Below are positions 25,255 through 33,356 of a stretch of 57,615 nucleotides of DNA, piece by piece. The first letter of the stretch is position 1; the number at the start of each line of letters is the position of its first letter. The DNA lies in assembly GCA_934095825.1 (NCBI GenBank), contig CAKOKQ010000010.1:1-57615 (forward strand), read 5' to 3'. The notes beneath the pieces were generated by a model, which was given only the letters and a program-made list of their open reading frames with translations, did no database searches and was not told the DNA's origin. A program made the translations under genes and the position numbers. The stretch comes from an uncultured Bacilli bacterium. GTDB taxonomy: Bacteria > Bacillota_I > Bacilli_A > RF39 > UBA660.

Positions 25255-25344
25255 ATGATAAATTTTGCCAAAAACAATATGGAAAAGGAAGTGATGATTA
25301 ATGAAAAGCAAGAGAGAAATAGAGAAAACTTTAAAAGAAAATAA
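25255..25344 (+). CDS. Possible 29-residue leader frame overlapping the Rpn gene
   Basis: ATG 25255 follows AAGGAGGTGA with ideal spacing and opens a 29-codon frame (MINFAKNNMEKEV onward) that runs 44 bases into the Rpn gene in another frame. It could couple or restrain translation of the nuclease. Whether the peptide itself matters is unknown. Confidence 0.4.
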   Translation: MINFAKNNMEKEVMINEKQERNRENFKRK

Positions 25345-26248
25345 AGGTGCCGATTTTGTTTTACCTATGACTTGGGATGTAATGTTCGAGCAAATTTTCA
25401 TTTCTGAGGAAGCCATGCCTTTACTTGAGTGTATCATTTCAATATTTGGCAATGTTAAAATTGAAGATGTTAAGGGTAAGGTTAGATTGTTACCAAATGA
25501 ATTAAAACAAGTATCGGCAAAAGATACGAGAAGTAAAAGCGATATAATTGCTGATTATTTTAAAGATGAAAAAAATATTAATAAATATATTGTGGAAATG
25601 AATTCCTCACAGACAATGCCTTGGCGTAATGTCTTCTATGCTTATAAAGTAGCAGGAGGTGGTATTTCTATTAATGACGATAAATATGTTAAGGCTTACG
25701 ACACTATCTTAATTGATTTTAATACATTTGCTGATAACGAAAATGATTTAATAGAAATGATTACTATGCGTTATAAAACTGGTAAAATCTTTGATGATAG
25801 TACCAAAATATTCGAAATAAATATGGCAAAAGCTAAAGATATGAGTTATAATTATGCCGATAAGCAAGAAGAACAAGTAGCCATAATTTGTAGAATGTTT
25901 ATGACTACCAGTTCGCTTGAGTTGGATAAGGAGTCGAATAAACTTATGAGCAAAAAAGATACGGAAAAATTAGTTAGTCGTGCCAAGGAATTATCGAGTG
26001 ATGATGGTTATATTAGACTTTTTAATGAAGAAGAAAATTATAAGGAGCTGATTCGTAATACTGAGTTAGCAGAAGCTCATGAAAAAGGCAAACTAGAAGG
26101 TAAGCTAGAAGGCAAGTTAGAAGGCTCTGAAGAAAGAGCATTAGAAATTGCTAAAAAGTGTTTAGAAAAAAACATGAATATTGATACAATTGCAGAACTA
26201 ACCGGCTTATCAATTGAAGAAATCGATAAATTAAGAAAAGAAGCTTAG
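25301..26248 (+). CDS. Rpn family recombination-promoting nuclease (PD-(D/E)XK transposase-like)
   Basis: 315 residues of the Rpn/PDDEXK_2 type. The N-terminal catalytic region shows the acidic pair in RSKSDIIADYF (about residue 80) and KYIVEMNSSQ (about 97), then WRNVFYAYKV, the family's helix. The C-terminus has the typical LEGKLEGKLEG repeats and a short helical unit (LEIAKKCLEKNMNIDTIAEL) that resembles an HTH. Rpn proteins are DNases linked to recombination and, in some bacteria, to toxin-antitoxin-type phage defence with a small protein made from within the gene; no internal start is proven here. AAGGAAGTGAT precedes the ATG. Confidence 0.88.
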   Translation: MKSKREIEKTLKENKGADFVLPMTWDVMFEQIFISEEAMPLLECIISIFGNVKIEDVKGKVRLLPNELKQVSAKDTRSKSDIIADYFKDEKNINKYIVEMNSSQTMPWRNVFYAYKVAGGGISINDDKYVKAYDTILIDFNTFADNENDLIEMITMRYKTGKIFDDSTKIFEINMAKAKDMSYNYADKQEEQVAIICRMFMTTSSLELDKESNKLMSKKDTEKLVSRAKELSSDDGYIRLFNEEENYKELIRNTELAEAHEKGKLEGKLEGKLEGSEERALEIAKKCLEKNMNIDTIAELTGLSIEEIDKLRKEA

Positions 26249-26328
26249 CAAATAATTGCTTTAAAAAATGTTATAAAGCTTAAAATGAAATTAAAGAAAA
26301 ATCCATAATAGTCAATATTCCAAGATTA

Positions 26329-26361
26329 CAAGGGCGCAGCTTATTTAGGCTACGCCTTTTC
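26329..26361 (+). terminator. Terminator after the Rpn gene
   Basis: AAGGGCGCAGC and GGCTACGCCTTTT form an imperfect GC-rich hairpin, unusually GC-rich for this region, ending in T residues. Confidence 0.7.
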
Positions 26362-26416
26362 GATAATACTTTTCCATTTCTTAAATTAAACTTATCTAGT
26401 AAAACTAATATGTTTT

Positions 26417-26425
26417 TGATATAAT
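26417..26425 (+). promoter_or_regulatory. Extended -10 promoter of lgt
   Basis: TGATATAAT, 25 nt before the lgt ATG. Confidence 0.6.
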
Positions 26426-26449
26426 CAAGTGGAAGAAAAGAGGAAATAT

Positions 26450-27262
26450 ATGAATCCAGTTTTATTTACCATCGGAAATTTTGAAATTAGATGGTATTCA
26501 GTCTTAATTTTAACAGGGGTTATTTTAGGTTATATAATTGCTGAAAAAGAGGCCAAACGCTTGCGCTTTAATACAGACTTCCTTTTCAATATGTTTTTCT
26601 ATGCTTTAATATTTGGCATCATTGGTGCTAGACTTTATTATGTTGCATTCAACTGGAGCGCTTATGCTTCTAATCCTATATCCATTCTTTATGTCTGGGA
26701 AGGTGGCCTTGCAATTCATGGTGGCATTATTGCGGGTCTTATTACCATGTATCTTTATTGCAAAAAATATAATGCTTATCTAATCCGTGTTTTGGATTTT
26801 GTTTGTCCATCACTACTTTTAGCGCAGGCAATCGGTCGTTGGGGCAACTTCTTTAATAGCGAAGCCCATGGTCCGGCAACAACTTTACTTGCCCTTCAAA
26901 ATAAACACATTCCTGATTTTATTATTAAAGGTATGCAAATTAATGGTGTTTACTATGAACCAACCTTCTTTTATGAATCCCTTTGGTGTCTTTTAGGATT
27001 TATCGTCATGTTAATAGTTCGTCGTTCTAAAAAAACAAAAATTGGCACTTTAACTGCCATTTATCTAATGTGGTATGGTATAGGTCGCTTCTTTATTGAA
27101 GGAATGCGTACCGATTCTTTAATGCTTGGTGGTTTTAAAGTGGCACAGATTGTATCCGTTATCATGTTTATCATTGGTCTTTTAGCTATAATGATAATTA
27201 GTCGCAAAGATAAATATGAAGACCTATATAATAATGAAGAGACAAAGGACATTCATTTTTAA
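26450..27262 (+). CDS. lgt: Prolipoprotein diacylglyceryl transferase
   Basis: Transfers diacylglycerol from phosphatidylglycerol to the lipobox Cys of prelipoproteins in the membrane. ATG 26450 follows AGAGG; an in-frame GTG at 26429 lies before that site and is rejected. 270 residues, about seven membrane helices. Family motifs are EGGLAIHGGIIAG (about 83-95, with the essential His) and AIGRWGNFFNSEAHG (about 126-140, with the essential Arg). Substrates in this window include the lipoprotein at 51901. The gap to trxB is 84 bp, so co-transcription is likely. Confidence 0.96.
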   Translation: MNPVLFTIGNFEIRWYSVLILTGVILGYIIAEKEAKRLRFNTDFLFNMFFYALIFGIIGARLYYVAFNWSAYASNPISILYVWEGGLAIHGGIIAGLITMYLYCKKYNAYLIRVLDFVCPSLLLAQAIGRWGNFFNSEAHGPATTLLALQNKHIPDFIIKGMQINGVYYEPTFFYESLWCLLGFIVMLIVRRSKKTKIGTLTAIYLMWYGIGRFFIEGMRTDSLMLGGFKVAQIVSVIMFIIGLLAIMIISRKDKYEDLYNNEETKDIHF

Positions 27263-27346
27263 GAAAATAATTAAAATTTAAATATTATGAAGATAAAAAA
27301 TTGCTTGCTAGATGATAATGAATAAGCAATCTAAGGAGGTATTACC

Positions 27347-28249
27347 ATGTATGATTTAATAATTGTTGGTTTAGGAGCTGCCGGAATAAGCGCCGCCATC
27401 TATGCTAAAAGAAGTAACCTAAAAGTTTTATGCTTAGAAAAAAGTATGCCAGGCGGAATAATTAATTATATTGATAAAATCGATAACTATCCAGGGTTTC
27501 CTAATATCAGTGGGGCTGACCTTTCTTATAAACTTTATGAACACTTAATGTCTTTAGATATTGAGTACAAATTAGAAAGCGTCAATCATATCGAAAAAGA
27601 ACAAAGCGTTTTTAGAGTTAGTACTAAAGAAGCAACCTATGAAGCTAAAAAAGTTATTATCGCTAGTGGTCGTAAAGCCAGAAAACTAGGTCTACCTAAT
27701 GAAGAAAAATTCTTAGGCCGTGGTATTAGCTATTGTGCTGTTTGTGATGGAGCTTTCTTTAGAAATCAAACCATTGCCGTTGTTGGCTCCGGTCGTTCCG
27801 CCGTTCAAGAAACTTTATATTTATCTAACTTTGCTTATAAAATCTACATGTTAATTCGCAAAGATAAACTAAAAGTCGAAGAACAATTACTTCAAAAATT
27901 ACAAGCTAAAAAGAATATTGAAATTACCTATAACACTACAATTAGTTCTTTAAATGGCGAAGAAAAATTGACAAGCTTAACTATAAATAAGGAAAATCAC
28001 GAAAAAAATCTTGAAGTATCAGGTTTATTTATCTATATCGGCTATGAACCAAACATTTCCTATCTTAGCAACTTTAATATTTTTGATGACGAAGGCTATA
28101 TCAAAGTAAATACCAAATACGAAACATCTGTTCAAGGATTATATGCTGTTGGTGATAATATTAAAAATGAATATTATCAAATAATAACTGCAATGTCCGA
28201 AGGAACAGTAGCGGCTTTAAATGTTGCAGCTTCTTTAAATGAAAAATAA
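27347..28249 (+). CDS. trxB: Thioredoxin reductase (NADPH, FAD)
   Basis: 300 residues. FAD-binding GLGAAGISAAIYAKR (about 7-21), redox pair in YCAVCDGAFF (Cys about 130 and 133), NADPH-binding VVGSGRSAVQE (about 147-157) and the late GLYAVGDN FAD motif (about 263-270). It reduces thioredoxin with NADPH in the cytoplasm. AAGGAGG precedes the ATG. The NADPH motif reads GSGRSA rather than the common GGGDSA, with an Arg, so it could belong to the broader ferredoxin/flavodoxin-dependent variant group; the main assignment is firm to the family level. Confidence 0.92.
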   Translation: MYDLIIVGLGAAGISAAIYAKRSNLKVLCLEKSMPGGIINYIDKIDNYPGFPNISGADLSYKLYEHLMSLDIEYKLESVNHIEKEQSVFRVSTKEATYEAKKVIIASGRKARKLGLPNEEKFLGRGISYCAVCDGAFFRNQTIAVVGSGRSAVQETLYLSNFAYKIYMLIRKDKLKVEEQLLQKLQAKKNIEITYNTTISSLNGEEKLTSLTINKENHEKNLEVSGLFIYIGYEPNISYLSNFNIFDDEGYIKVNTKYETSVQGLYAVGDNIKNEYYQIITAMSEGTVAALNVAASLNEK

Positions 28250-28294
28250 AATCTAAATAAATTATTTAAATTAAATATCTAGTTAAATATCTAG

Positions 28295-28404
28295 TTATCC
28301 ACAAACAAATATTTACAAATAAACTTCGAGTTAATTGCCAGATAAAAAAGATTTATCAACAGTTACTACCAATTTATCCACAAGTAAATAACAAGTTATC
28401 AACA
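28295..28404 (+). promoter_or_regulatory. Cluster of four DnaA boxes
   Basis: TTATCCACA at 28295-28303 and 28374-28382, and TTATCAACA at 28353-28361 and 28396-28404, all in one orientation. The last three are spaced 21 and 22 bases, two helical turns apart. TTATCCACA is the consensus DnaA box and TTATCAACA differs at one base. dnaA and dnaN are not in this window, so a regulatory DnaA-box cluster is more likely than the main origin, though an origin cannot be excluded. Confidence 0.75.
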
Positions 28405-28527
28405 GATATAAATGGATTTTCTAAAGAATAACCCAAAAATTAATGAGTAATTTATAATTAAGAAAAACGCTTGAAAATCAATAACTATTTAAACTAAATA
28501 AAAAATGAATAAGGAGAAAATTTCACT

Positions 28528-28602
28528 AAAAGCACATAATATAGCAAGAATAGAGTCTCAAAAAAGCTTCTCTAAAATTACTTGCTGAAATGTGCTTTTT
28601 TG
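28528..28602 (+). terminator. Long compound hairpin ending in T residues
   Basis: AAAAGCACAT (28528-28537) pairs with ATGTGCTTTT (28590-28599), AGCAAG (28543-28548) with CTTGCT (28581-28586), and AGAG with CTCT further in. It ends in a T-run. It may be a terminator for lgt-trxB, or a small structured RNA. Confidence 0.65.
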
Positions 28603-28603
28603 T

Positions 28604-28632
28604 TTTACTTTTTAGACAAAGTGTGTTAATAT
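28604..28632 (+). promoter_or_regulatory. Promoter of the mini-III/rlmB/sigma operon
   Basis: TTTACT (28604-28609), 17 bp, TAATAT (28627-28632), 17 nt before the ATG. Confidence 0.5.
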
Positions 28633-28649
28633 TTGAAGCGTGATGAAAT

Positions 28650-29021
28650 ATGAAAAGCCCTTTAGTATATGCCTACATAGGCGACTGTATTTATGAATTT
28701 TATGTGCGTAAATTTTTAGTCGAAGAAAACATGTGTAAATTAAAAGAAATTCAGCAGCGAAGTCTAAATTTTGTCAGTGCTAAAAGCCAACGCAAAATCT
28801 ATGAAGCTCTTAGTAGTCAAGAATTTTTAACTAAAGAAGAAGAAGAGATTATAAAATGGGGTCGCAACGCTCACGGCGGTAAAGCCAAACATACTGATAT
28901 CGTTACTTATCGCATTGCCACCGGTCTTGAATGTTTAATTGGCTATTTGTATTATCAAAATAATTTAGAAAGAATTACCGAAATAATGAAGGAGGTCATT
29001 AAAAATGAAAGTATATGGTAA
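28650..29021 (+). CDS. mrnC: Mini-ribonuclease III
   Basis: 123 residues, the usual length of this RNase III catalytic domain without a dsRNA-binding domain; it matures 23S rRNA ends in Firmicutes. The catalytic Asp lies in YIGDCIYE (D12) and the partner Glu in ATGLECLIGYLYY (about residue 94). GAKAKH-like WGRNAHGGKAKHTD and RSLNFVSAKSQ are typical. The 3' end overlaps rlmB by 17 bases, and the rlmB Shine-Dalgarno lies inside this gene, so the two are co-translated. Confidence 0.95.
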   Translation: MKSPLVYAYIGDCIYEFYVRKFLVEENMCKLKEIQQRSLNFVSAKSQRKIYEALSSQEFLTKEEEEIIKWGRNAHGGKAKHTDIVTYRIATGLECLIGYLYYQNNLERITEIMKEVIKNESIW

Positions 29022-29688
29022 AAATGTTTTAAATGAAGTCTTATCTAATCCTCAAAAAATAAAAAAACTTTATATAACAAGTAACATGAAAGACGAAAGA
29101 ATTATGAAAAGTGTTCGTGAAAACAAAATTCAATTCGAGTCCGTTTCTCGTGAAACTATGGATAAAATGGTAAAAGGTAATCACCAAGGTATTATGGCCA
29201 TCGTTGATGATTTTAACTATACCGATTATAAATCTATGTATAATGAAAAACTAGTTGTTATTTTAGACCATCTAGAAGACCCTCATAACTTTGGGGCCAT
29301 TATCCGTACCTGCGAAGCTGCTGGGGTCAAATCAATAATTATTCCCAAAGATCGTAGCGTTGATGTTAATGAAACTGTTATGAAAACTTCCACTGGAGCC
29401 TTAGAATATGTTAATATAGCCCGAGTTAACAACTTAGTTAAAACAATTAATGATTTTAAAGATAACGGCTTCTTTGTTTACGGCGCTGAAGCTGATGGCA
29501 TCTCAAGTAAAACTTGCGATTATAGCGATAAAGTCGTTTTAGTAGTTGGCAGTGAGGGTTTTGGTTTATCGCGTCTTGTTCGTGAAAACTGCGATCAAAT
29601 TGTATCTTTGCCTATGAAAGGACATGTCAATAGTCTTAATGCCTCTGTTGCAGCAGCTATCCTAATCTATGACATTGCATTTCGCTAA
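29005..29688 (+). CDS. rlmB: 23S rRNA 2'-O-methyltransferase, TrmH/SpoU family (RlmB-type)
   Basis: 227 residues. Short N-terminal substrate-binding domain (MKVYGKNVLNEVL), then the SPOUT knot: LDHLEDPHNFGAIIRTCEA (motif 1, about 89-107), VVGSEGFGLSRLV (motif 2, about 174-186) and SLPMKGHVNSLNASVA (motif 3, about 195-210). Methylates a guanosine 2'-OH in 23S rRNA using SAM; RlmB is the usual member at this locus in Firmicutes. Ideal AAGGAGG. The stop overlaps the sigma-factor start (TAATG). Confidence 0.93.
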   Translation: MKVYGKNVLNEVLSNPQKIKKLYITSNMKDERIMKSVRENKIQFESVSRETMDKMVKGNHQGIMAIVDDFNYTDYKSMYNEKLVVILDHLEDPHNFGAIIRTCEAAGVKSIIIPKDRSVDVNETVMKTSTGALEYVNIARVNNLVKTINDFKDNGFFVYGAEADGISSKTCDYSDKVVLVVGSEGFGLSRLVRENCDQIVSLPMKGHVNSLNASVAAAILIYDIAFR

Positions 29689-30323
29689 TGGGAAAAACTT
29701 ATAAAGATACCAACGACGCTGAATTGCTTTTTATGCTTAATGAAGAAAGTGAAGACGCTAAAGATATATTGTTCAAAAAATATTACTATATTATAGAGCA
29801 AACAATGAAAAGGTATGCTAAGATTATTGCTAAATCAGGTGTTGAATATAAAGATATTTACCAAGAAGCTATGTTAGGTTTTGCTGATGCTTTAGATAAA
29901 TATAATGAAACTAAAGAAGCTCAACTTCCTACCTTTATAACCCTTTGTGTTAAAAGAAGATTGTCAAATCTCTTAAGAGGGGCAACCAATGTTAAATCGA
30001 AATTTAATAAAGACATCTTATCTATTGATTACGACTATGAAAATTATGATACGACTTTAATTGATATCATAAGTGATGATAATAAAAATAATCCTTTAGT
30101 AAACATTGCTACTAGAGAAAACCTCGAAGTCATTATTAATGCTTGTGAAGCAAAACTATCTCCATTTGAAACGAAAGTTTTTGATTTAATGATACTAGAA
30201 TATGATTATAAGCAAATTGCCGAAATTTTGCATGAATCTCCTAAAAAAATCGATAATACCGCCCAAAGAATTAGAAGAAAAATCAAAGATATTACTGATG
30301 TTTTAAAATCTGATAATAAATAA
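29688..30323 (+). CDS. Sigma-70 family RNA polymerase sigma factor (SigH-like)
   Basis: 211 residues with sigma regions 2 and 4 only. Region 2 includes YKDIYQEAMLGFADALDKYN (about 54-73) and TFITLCVKRRLSNLLR (about 82-97); region 4 includes LSPFETKVFDLMILEYDYKQ and IAEILHESPKKIDNTAQRIR (about 153-200), the -35-recognition HTH. It follows mrnC-rlmB exactly as sigH does in Bacillus, and the start overlaps the rlmB stop. The target genes are not evident. Confidence 0.92.
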   Translation: MGKTYKDTNDAELLFMLNEESEDAKDILFKKYYYIIEQTMKRYAKIIAKSGVEYKDIYQEAMLGFADALDKYNETKEAQLPTFITLCVKRRLSNLLRGATNVKSKFNKDILSIDYDYENYDTTLIDIISDDNKNNPLVNIATRENLEVIINACEAKLSPFETKVFDLMILEYDYKQIAEILHESPKKIDNTAQRIRRKIKDITDVLKSDNK

Positions 30324-30588
30324 AATCCTAAGCAATGAGATATAAATGTGTTATTTTGTTTAAAATTAAAGTAGAATAAATAAAACAAAATGAAATAAAC
30401 AAAATGAAATAAATAAAATGAAATAACCAAAAAATTCGGATAAATAAAAATATGATAAGTAAAAAAATATGATAAGTAAAATAGAATAAATAAAAATAGG
30501 ATAATAAAATGAAACAAAAAAATCCAAATAAGATTAAAATAAGTTTTTAAAAATATAGGAAATATCTAAAAGTATGTTTTTGAAAAAT

Positions 30589-30636
30589 AGTGTGATACTT
30601 AGTCTAATTTTTCAAGATTAATTATTACACTTTTTT
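30589..30636 (+). terminator. Terminator after the sigma-factor gene
   Basis: AGTGTGATA (30589-30597) pairs with TATTACACT (30623-30631) with one wobble, plus inner pairing, then T residues. Confidence 0.8.
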
Positions 30637-30692
30637 CTTATCCTCTACCCAACGAGCCATCTTAAAAAATGCAAAAATATGCATAAAACCAC

Positions 30693-30756
30693 TTGCATTT
30701 TATCAGGACTTATAGTATATTTTAGTTGTGATACGCAAGCAATATGCGTTTTTATT
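30693..30756 (+). promoter_or_regulatory. secE-nusG promoter with early hairpin
   Basis: TTGCAT (30693-30698), 17 bp, TATATT (30716-30721). ACGCA (30732-30736) and TGCGT (30745-30749) follow with a T-run, a small terminator-like hairpin right after the start that may attenuate. Confidence 0.65.
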
Positions 30757-30780
30757 TTATAAAAATAAGAGGTGCTATAA

Positions 30781-30984
30781 ATGGCAAAAAAAGATACAAA
30801 TAAAAAAAGTAACAAAGAATCATATTTAAGCGGAGTAAAATCGGAACTAAAAAAAGTAAGTTGGCCTAAATTTAAAGATATACTAAAGTATACCTTTGCA
30901 ACTATCATCTTCTGTCTAATTCTTGCTGGTTTCTTCTCAATCTTAAATTTAATATTATCATTAATTAAGGGGGCATTAGTCTAA
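30781..30984 (+). CDS. secE: Preprotein translocase subunit SecE
   Basis: 67 residues, the short Gram-positive form with one membrane helix (about 41-63). The amphipathic helix motif SGVKSELKKVSWPK (about 17-30) is diagnostic. It stabilises SecY in the export channel. The stop overlaps the nusG start (TAATG). Confidence 0.95.
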   Translation: MAKKDTNKKSNKESYLSGVKSELKKVSWPKFKDILKYTFATIIFCLILAGFFSILNLILSLIKGALV

Positions 30985-31517
30985 TGGATAAAGAATGGTA
31001 TGTTGTTAACACTTACAGTGGACACGAATATAAAGTAAAAGAAAAATTAGAATCTAAAATCGAATCAATGGGTTTACAAGATAATATTTTTAGAATCGTA
31101 ATTCCAGAAACTACCGAAGTCGAAGTTAAAAATGGTGTTAAAAAAGAAAAACAAAAAAAGATGTTTCCGGGTTATATTTTAGTTGAAATGAAAATGTCTG
31201 ATGAATCTTGGTACATCGTTAGAAATACTCCGGGGGTAACAGGTTTCATTGGCTCAAGTGGTAAAGGTGCTAAACCAACTCCATTATTACCTCAGGAAAT
31301 TGACCGTATCTTAGCTGATATGGGTATGAGCAGAGTAGAAACTCCTAAAGACCTAGCAGTCGGTACTAAAGTTAACATTATTGATGGACCATTCAAAGGA
31401 ATGTCAGGTAGTGTTGATACTCTTGATTTAGAAAATGGTCGCTTAAATGTTTTAATCGACTTATTCGGACAAGAAACTCCTGTTGAAGTTGAAATAAATC
31501 AAGTTAGTCAGATATAA
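30984..31517 (+). CDS. nusG: Transcription termination/antitermination factor NusG
   Basis: 177 residues. The NGN domain opens WYVVNTYSGHEYKVKEKLE and contains MFPGYILVEM (about 54-63); the KOW domain has GTKVNIIDGPFKGMSGSVD (about 127-145). It binds RNA polymerase and modulates pausing and Rho or ribosome coupling. It is co-translated with secE. Confidence 0.97.
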   Translation: MDKEWYVVNTYSGHEYKVKEKLESKIESMGLQDNIFRIVIPETTEVEVKNGVKKEKQKKMFPGYILVEMKMSDESWYIVRNTPGVTGFIGSSGKGAKPTPLLPQEIDRILADMGMSRVETPKDLAVGTKVNIIDGPFKGMSGSVDTLDLENGRLNVLIDLFGQETPVEVEINQVSQI

Positions 31518-31545
31518 TAAAGAAAATTTATTATGGCTTATAACT

Positions 31546-31590
31546 AAACTATAGAAAGGCTTTTTTAAGAAGTTTGACTATAGTTTTTTT
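31546..31590 (+). terminator. Terminator after nusG
   Basis: AAACTATAG (31546-31554) pairs with CTATAGTTT (31578-31586), followed by T residues. Confidence 0.85.
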
Positions 31591-31833
31591 GTTTAGTATT
31601 GTGTTATTAATATAGCACCATAAAACCTAATTGCATAAAATGATAATTGTTATTATTTTATATTCATGTTTCTATATAATTAGTTTTTATATGATTTCTA
31701 GGTAATTGCATAATTTTTTCATGCATCTGTGTGCTTCTTAAAGAAATTAATAAGAATTTTTAAGATATCATTCTAACATTTCAAAGCTATTAAAATGTCA
31801 ACGATTTTTTTTGATAATATCGTCATTTTTAAC

Positions 31834-31862
31834 TTGATTTTTTATTCTTCCTATGGTAGTAT
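31834..31862 (+). promoter_or_regulatory. rplK-rplA promoter
   Basis: TTGATT (31834-31839), 17 bp, TAGTAT (31857-31862). Confidence 0.65.
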
Positions 31863-31920
31863 CATTATCGATTACATATGTTTATTACATTTAATTATTA
31901 CATGACGGGTATGTAACCAT

Positions 31921-31956
31921 TAAGTGGAAGGGAGTGCGGAATGCCCACACCACTTA
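31921..31956 (+). promoter_or_regulatory. Probable L1-binding leader of the L11-L1 operon
   Basis: TAAGTGG (31921-31927) pairs with CCACTTA (31950-31956), enclosing GGGAG and ATGCCC on opposite sides of an internal loop. This is the kind of structure by which ribosomal protein L1 represses its own operon. GC-rich within an AT-rich gap, 13-20 nt before the rplK Shine-Dalgarno. Confidence 0.55.
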
Positions 31957-31988
31957 CGCGACAAAATATTTTATAGGAGGTGTTTTTC

Positions 31989-32585
31989 GTGGCTAAAGAA
32001 ATCGTAAAAAGAATTAAATTACAAATTCCAGCCGGCAAAGCAACACCAGCTCCTCCAGTAGGTACTGTGTTAGGGCCAGCAGGAATTAACTTACAAGATT
32101 TTTGCTCAAAATTCAATGATGCATCTAGAGATAAAATGGGAGATGTTCTTCCATGCGTTATCACAATTTATGATGATAGATCATTCGATTTTGTGTTAAA
32201 AACTCCACCAGCTCCATTCTTAATTAAGAAAGCTGCTAAAATTCAAAAAGGTAGCACAAAGGGAGCTAACGAAGTAGTTGCAACTTTAACTGTTGACCAG
32301 TTAAAAGAAATTGCAGAAACAAAATTACCTGATTTAAATTGCTATACATTAGAAGCTGCAATGAACATTGTTGAAGGTACTGCTAGAAACATGGGCGTTG
32401 CTATTGAAGGCTTAAATGATAAAGAATTAGCAGAACAAGGTAAGGAAGCTGCTCTAGAAGAAGCTGAAGCTGCAAAGCGTGAAGCTGAGTTAGAGGCTGC
32501 TGAAGAAGCAAACAAGAACGCAACAATCGGTGAAGTTGAAGTAATTAACGACAAATCTAAAGAAACTGAAGAAGAAGAAAAGTAA
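31989..32585 (+). CDS. rplK: 50S ribosomal protein L11 with acidic C-terminal extension
   Basis: 198 residues from GTG 31989, which follows AGGAGGTG. The first 141 residues are canonical L11 (IKLQIPAGKATPAPPVGTVL; PPAPFLIKKAAK; the final MNIVEGTARNMGV), which binds 23S rRNA in the GTPase centre. About 55 extra residues follow, rich in Glu, Ala and Lys (EAALEEAEAAKREAELEAAE), predicted to be a helical acidic tail ending in EEEEK. L11 usually stops near residue 141, so this tail is a lineage-specific addition. It is in frame without disruption. Confidence 0.95.
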   Translation: MAKEIVKRIKLQIPAGKATPAPPVGTVLGPAGINLQDFCSKFNDASRDKMGDVLPCVITIYDDRSFDFVLKTPPAPFLIKKAAKIQKGSTKGANEVVATLTVDQLKEIAETKLPDLNCYTLEAAMNIVEGTARNMGVAIEGLNDKELAEQGKEAALEEAEAAKREAELEAAEEANKNATIGEVEVINDKSKETEEEEK

Positions 32586-32641
32586 TTACAAAATTTAAAA
32601 AATAATTCCGCTAATAAACCACAATTAGAAAGGAAATAAGT

Positions 32642-33337
32642 ATGAAAAAAGGCAAAAAGTATGTGGAAGCTTCTAAAAAAGTAGACAAAAACACATTATA
32701 TACTAAAGAAGAAGCAATCAAATTAGTTAAAGAAACTGCTACTGCTAAATTCGATAGTACTGTAGAAGTTGCCATTAAACTAAATTTAGATACTAAAAAA
32801 GCAGATCAACAATTAAGAGGCTCATTCGTACTTCCTAACGGAACTGGTAAAACTAAAAAAGTTTTAGTTATTGCTAAGGGTGAAGCTGCTACTGCTGCTA
32901 AAAATGCTGGTGCTGACTATGTTGGCGATACTGATATGATTGAAAAAATTCAAAACGAAAATTGGTTTGATTTTGATGTTATCGTTGCAACACCAGATAT
33001 GATGGCTCAACTTGGTAGAATTGGTCGTGTTTTAGGACCTAAAGGTTTAATGCCAAACCCTAAAACTGGTACTGTTACAATGAATACTGCTAAAGCAGTT
33101 GAAGATATCAAAAAAGGTATGGTATCATACAAAACTGATTCATTTGGTAATATTCATACAATTATTGGTAAAGTTTCATTTACTGATGAACAATTACTAG
33201 AAAACTTAACTTATGTATTTAATACTATTGTTAAGGCTAAACCATCTACTGTTAAAGGAAACTACATTGAAAATATCTCTGTAGCATCTACAATGGGACC
33301 TGGAATTAAATTAGATAAAAATTCATTTGGAATCTAA
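32642..33337 (+). CDS. rplA: 50S ribosomal protein L1
   Basis: 231 residues, normal length. [18 protein letters not shown] at the start and [19 protein letters not shown] (about 127-145), the diagnostic rRNA-binding loop. It forms the L1 stalk and probably represses rplK-rplA through the leader at 31921. AAAGGAAATAAGT precedes the ATG. Confidence 0.97.
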   Translation: MKKGKKYVEASKKVDKNTLYTKEEAIKLVKETATAKFDSTVEVAIKLNLDTKKADQQLRGSFVLPNGTGKTKKVLVIAKGEAATAAKNAGADYVGDTDMIEKIQNENWFDFDVIVATPDMMAQLGRIGRVLGPKGLMPNPKTGTVTMNTAKAVEDIKKGMVSYKTDSFGNIHTIIGKVSFTDEQLLENLTYVFNTIVKAKPSTVKGNYIENISVASTMGPGIKLDKNSFGI

Positions 33338-33356
33338 TTTTATTAAATAAGTTAAA

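Larger units (their letters stand above)
28250..28649. other. Gap with DnaA boxes and a long hairpin
   Basis: 400 bp holding four DnaA-box sequences (28295-28404), a 75-nt compound hairpin (28528-28602) and the promoter of the mini-III gene. No gene is seen. Confidence 0.7.
30324..30780. other. Gap between the sigma factor and secE
   Basis: 457 bp. 30355-30530 is filled with degenerate ATGAAATAAATAAA-type repeats; then a terminator (30589-30636) and the secE promoter (30693-30721). rpmG, which often precedes secE in Firmicutes, is not here. Confidence 0.65.
31518..31988. other. Gap between nusG and rplK
   Basis: 471 bp. Holds the nusG terminator, about 230 bp of AT-rich sequence in which nothing is recognised, then the rplK promoter and a structured leader. 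Confidence 0.6.

Noticed and set aside
28295..28404. Calling the DnaA-box cluster the chromosomal origin
   Set aside because: dnaA, dnaN and other origin neighbours are absent and no unwinding element is clear; only a DnaA-box cluster is supported.
30324..30780. rpmG before secE
   Set aside because: No frame with the Cys pairs of L33 is present.
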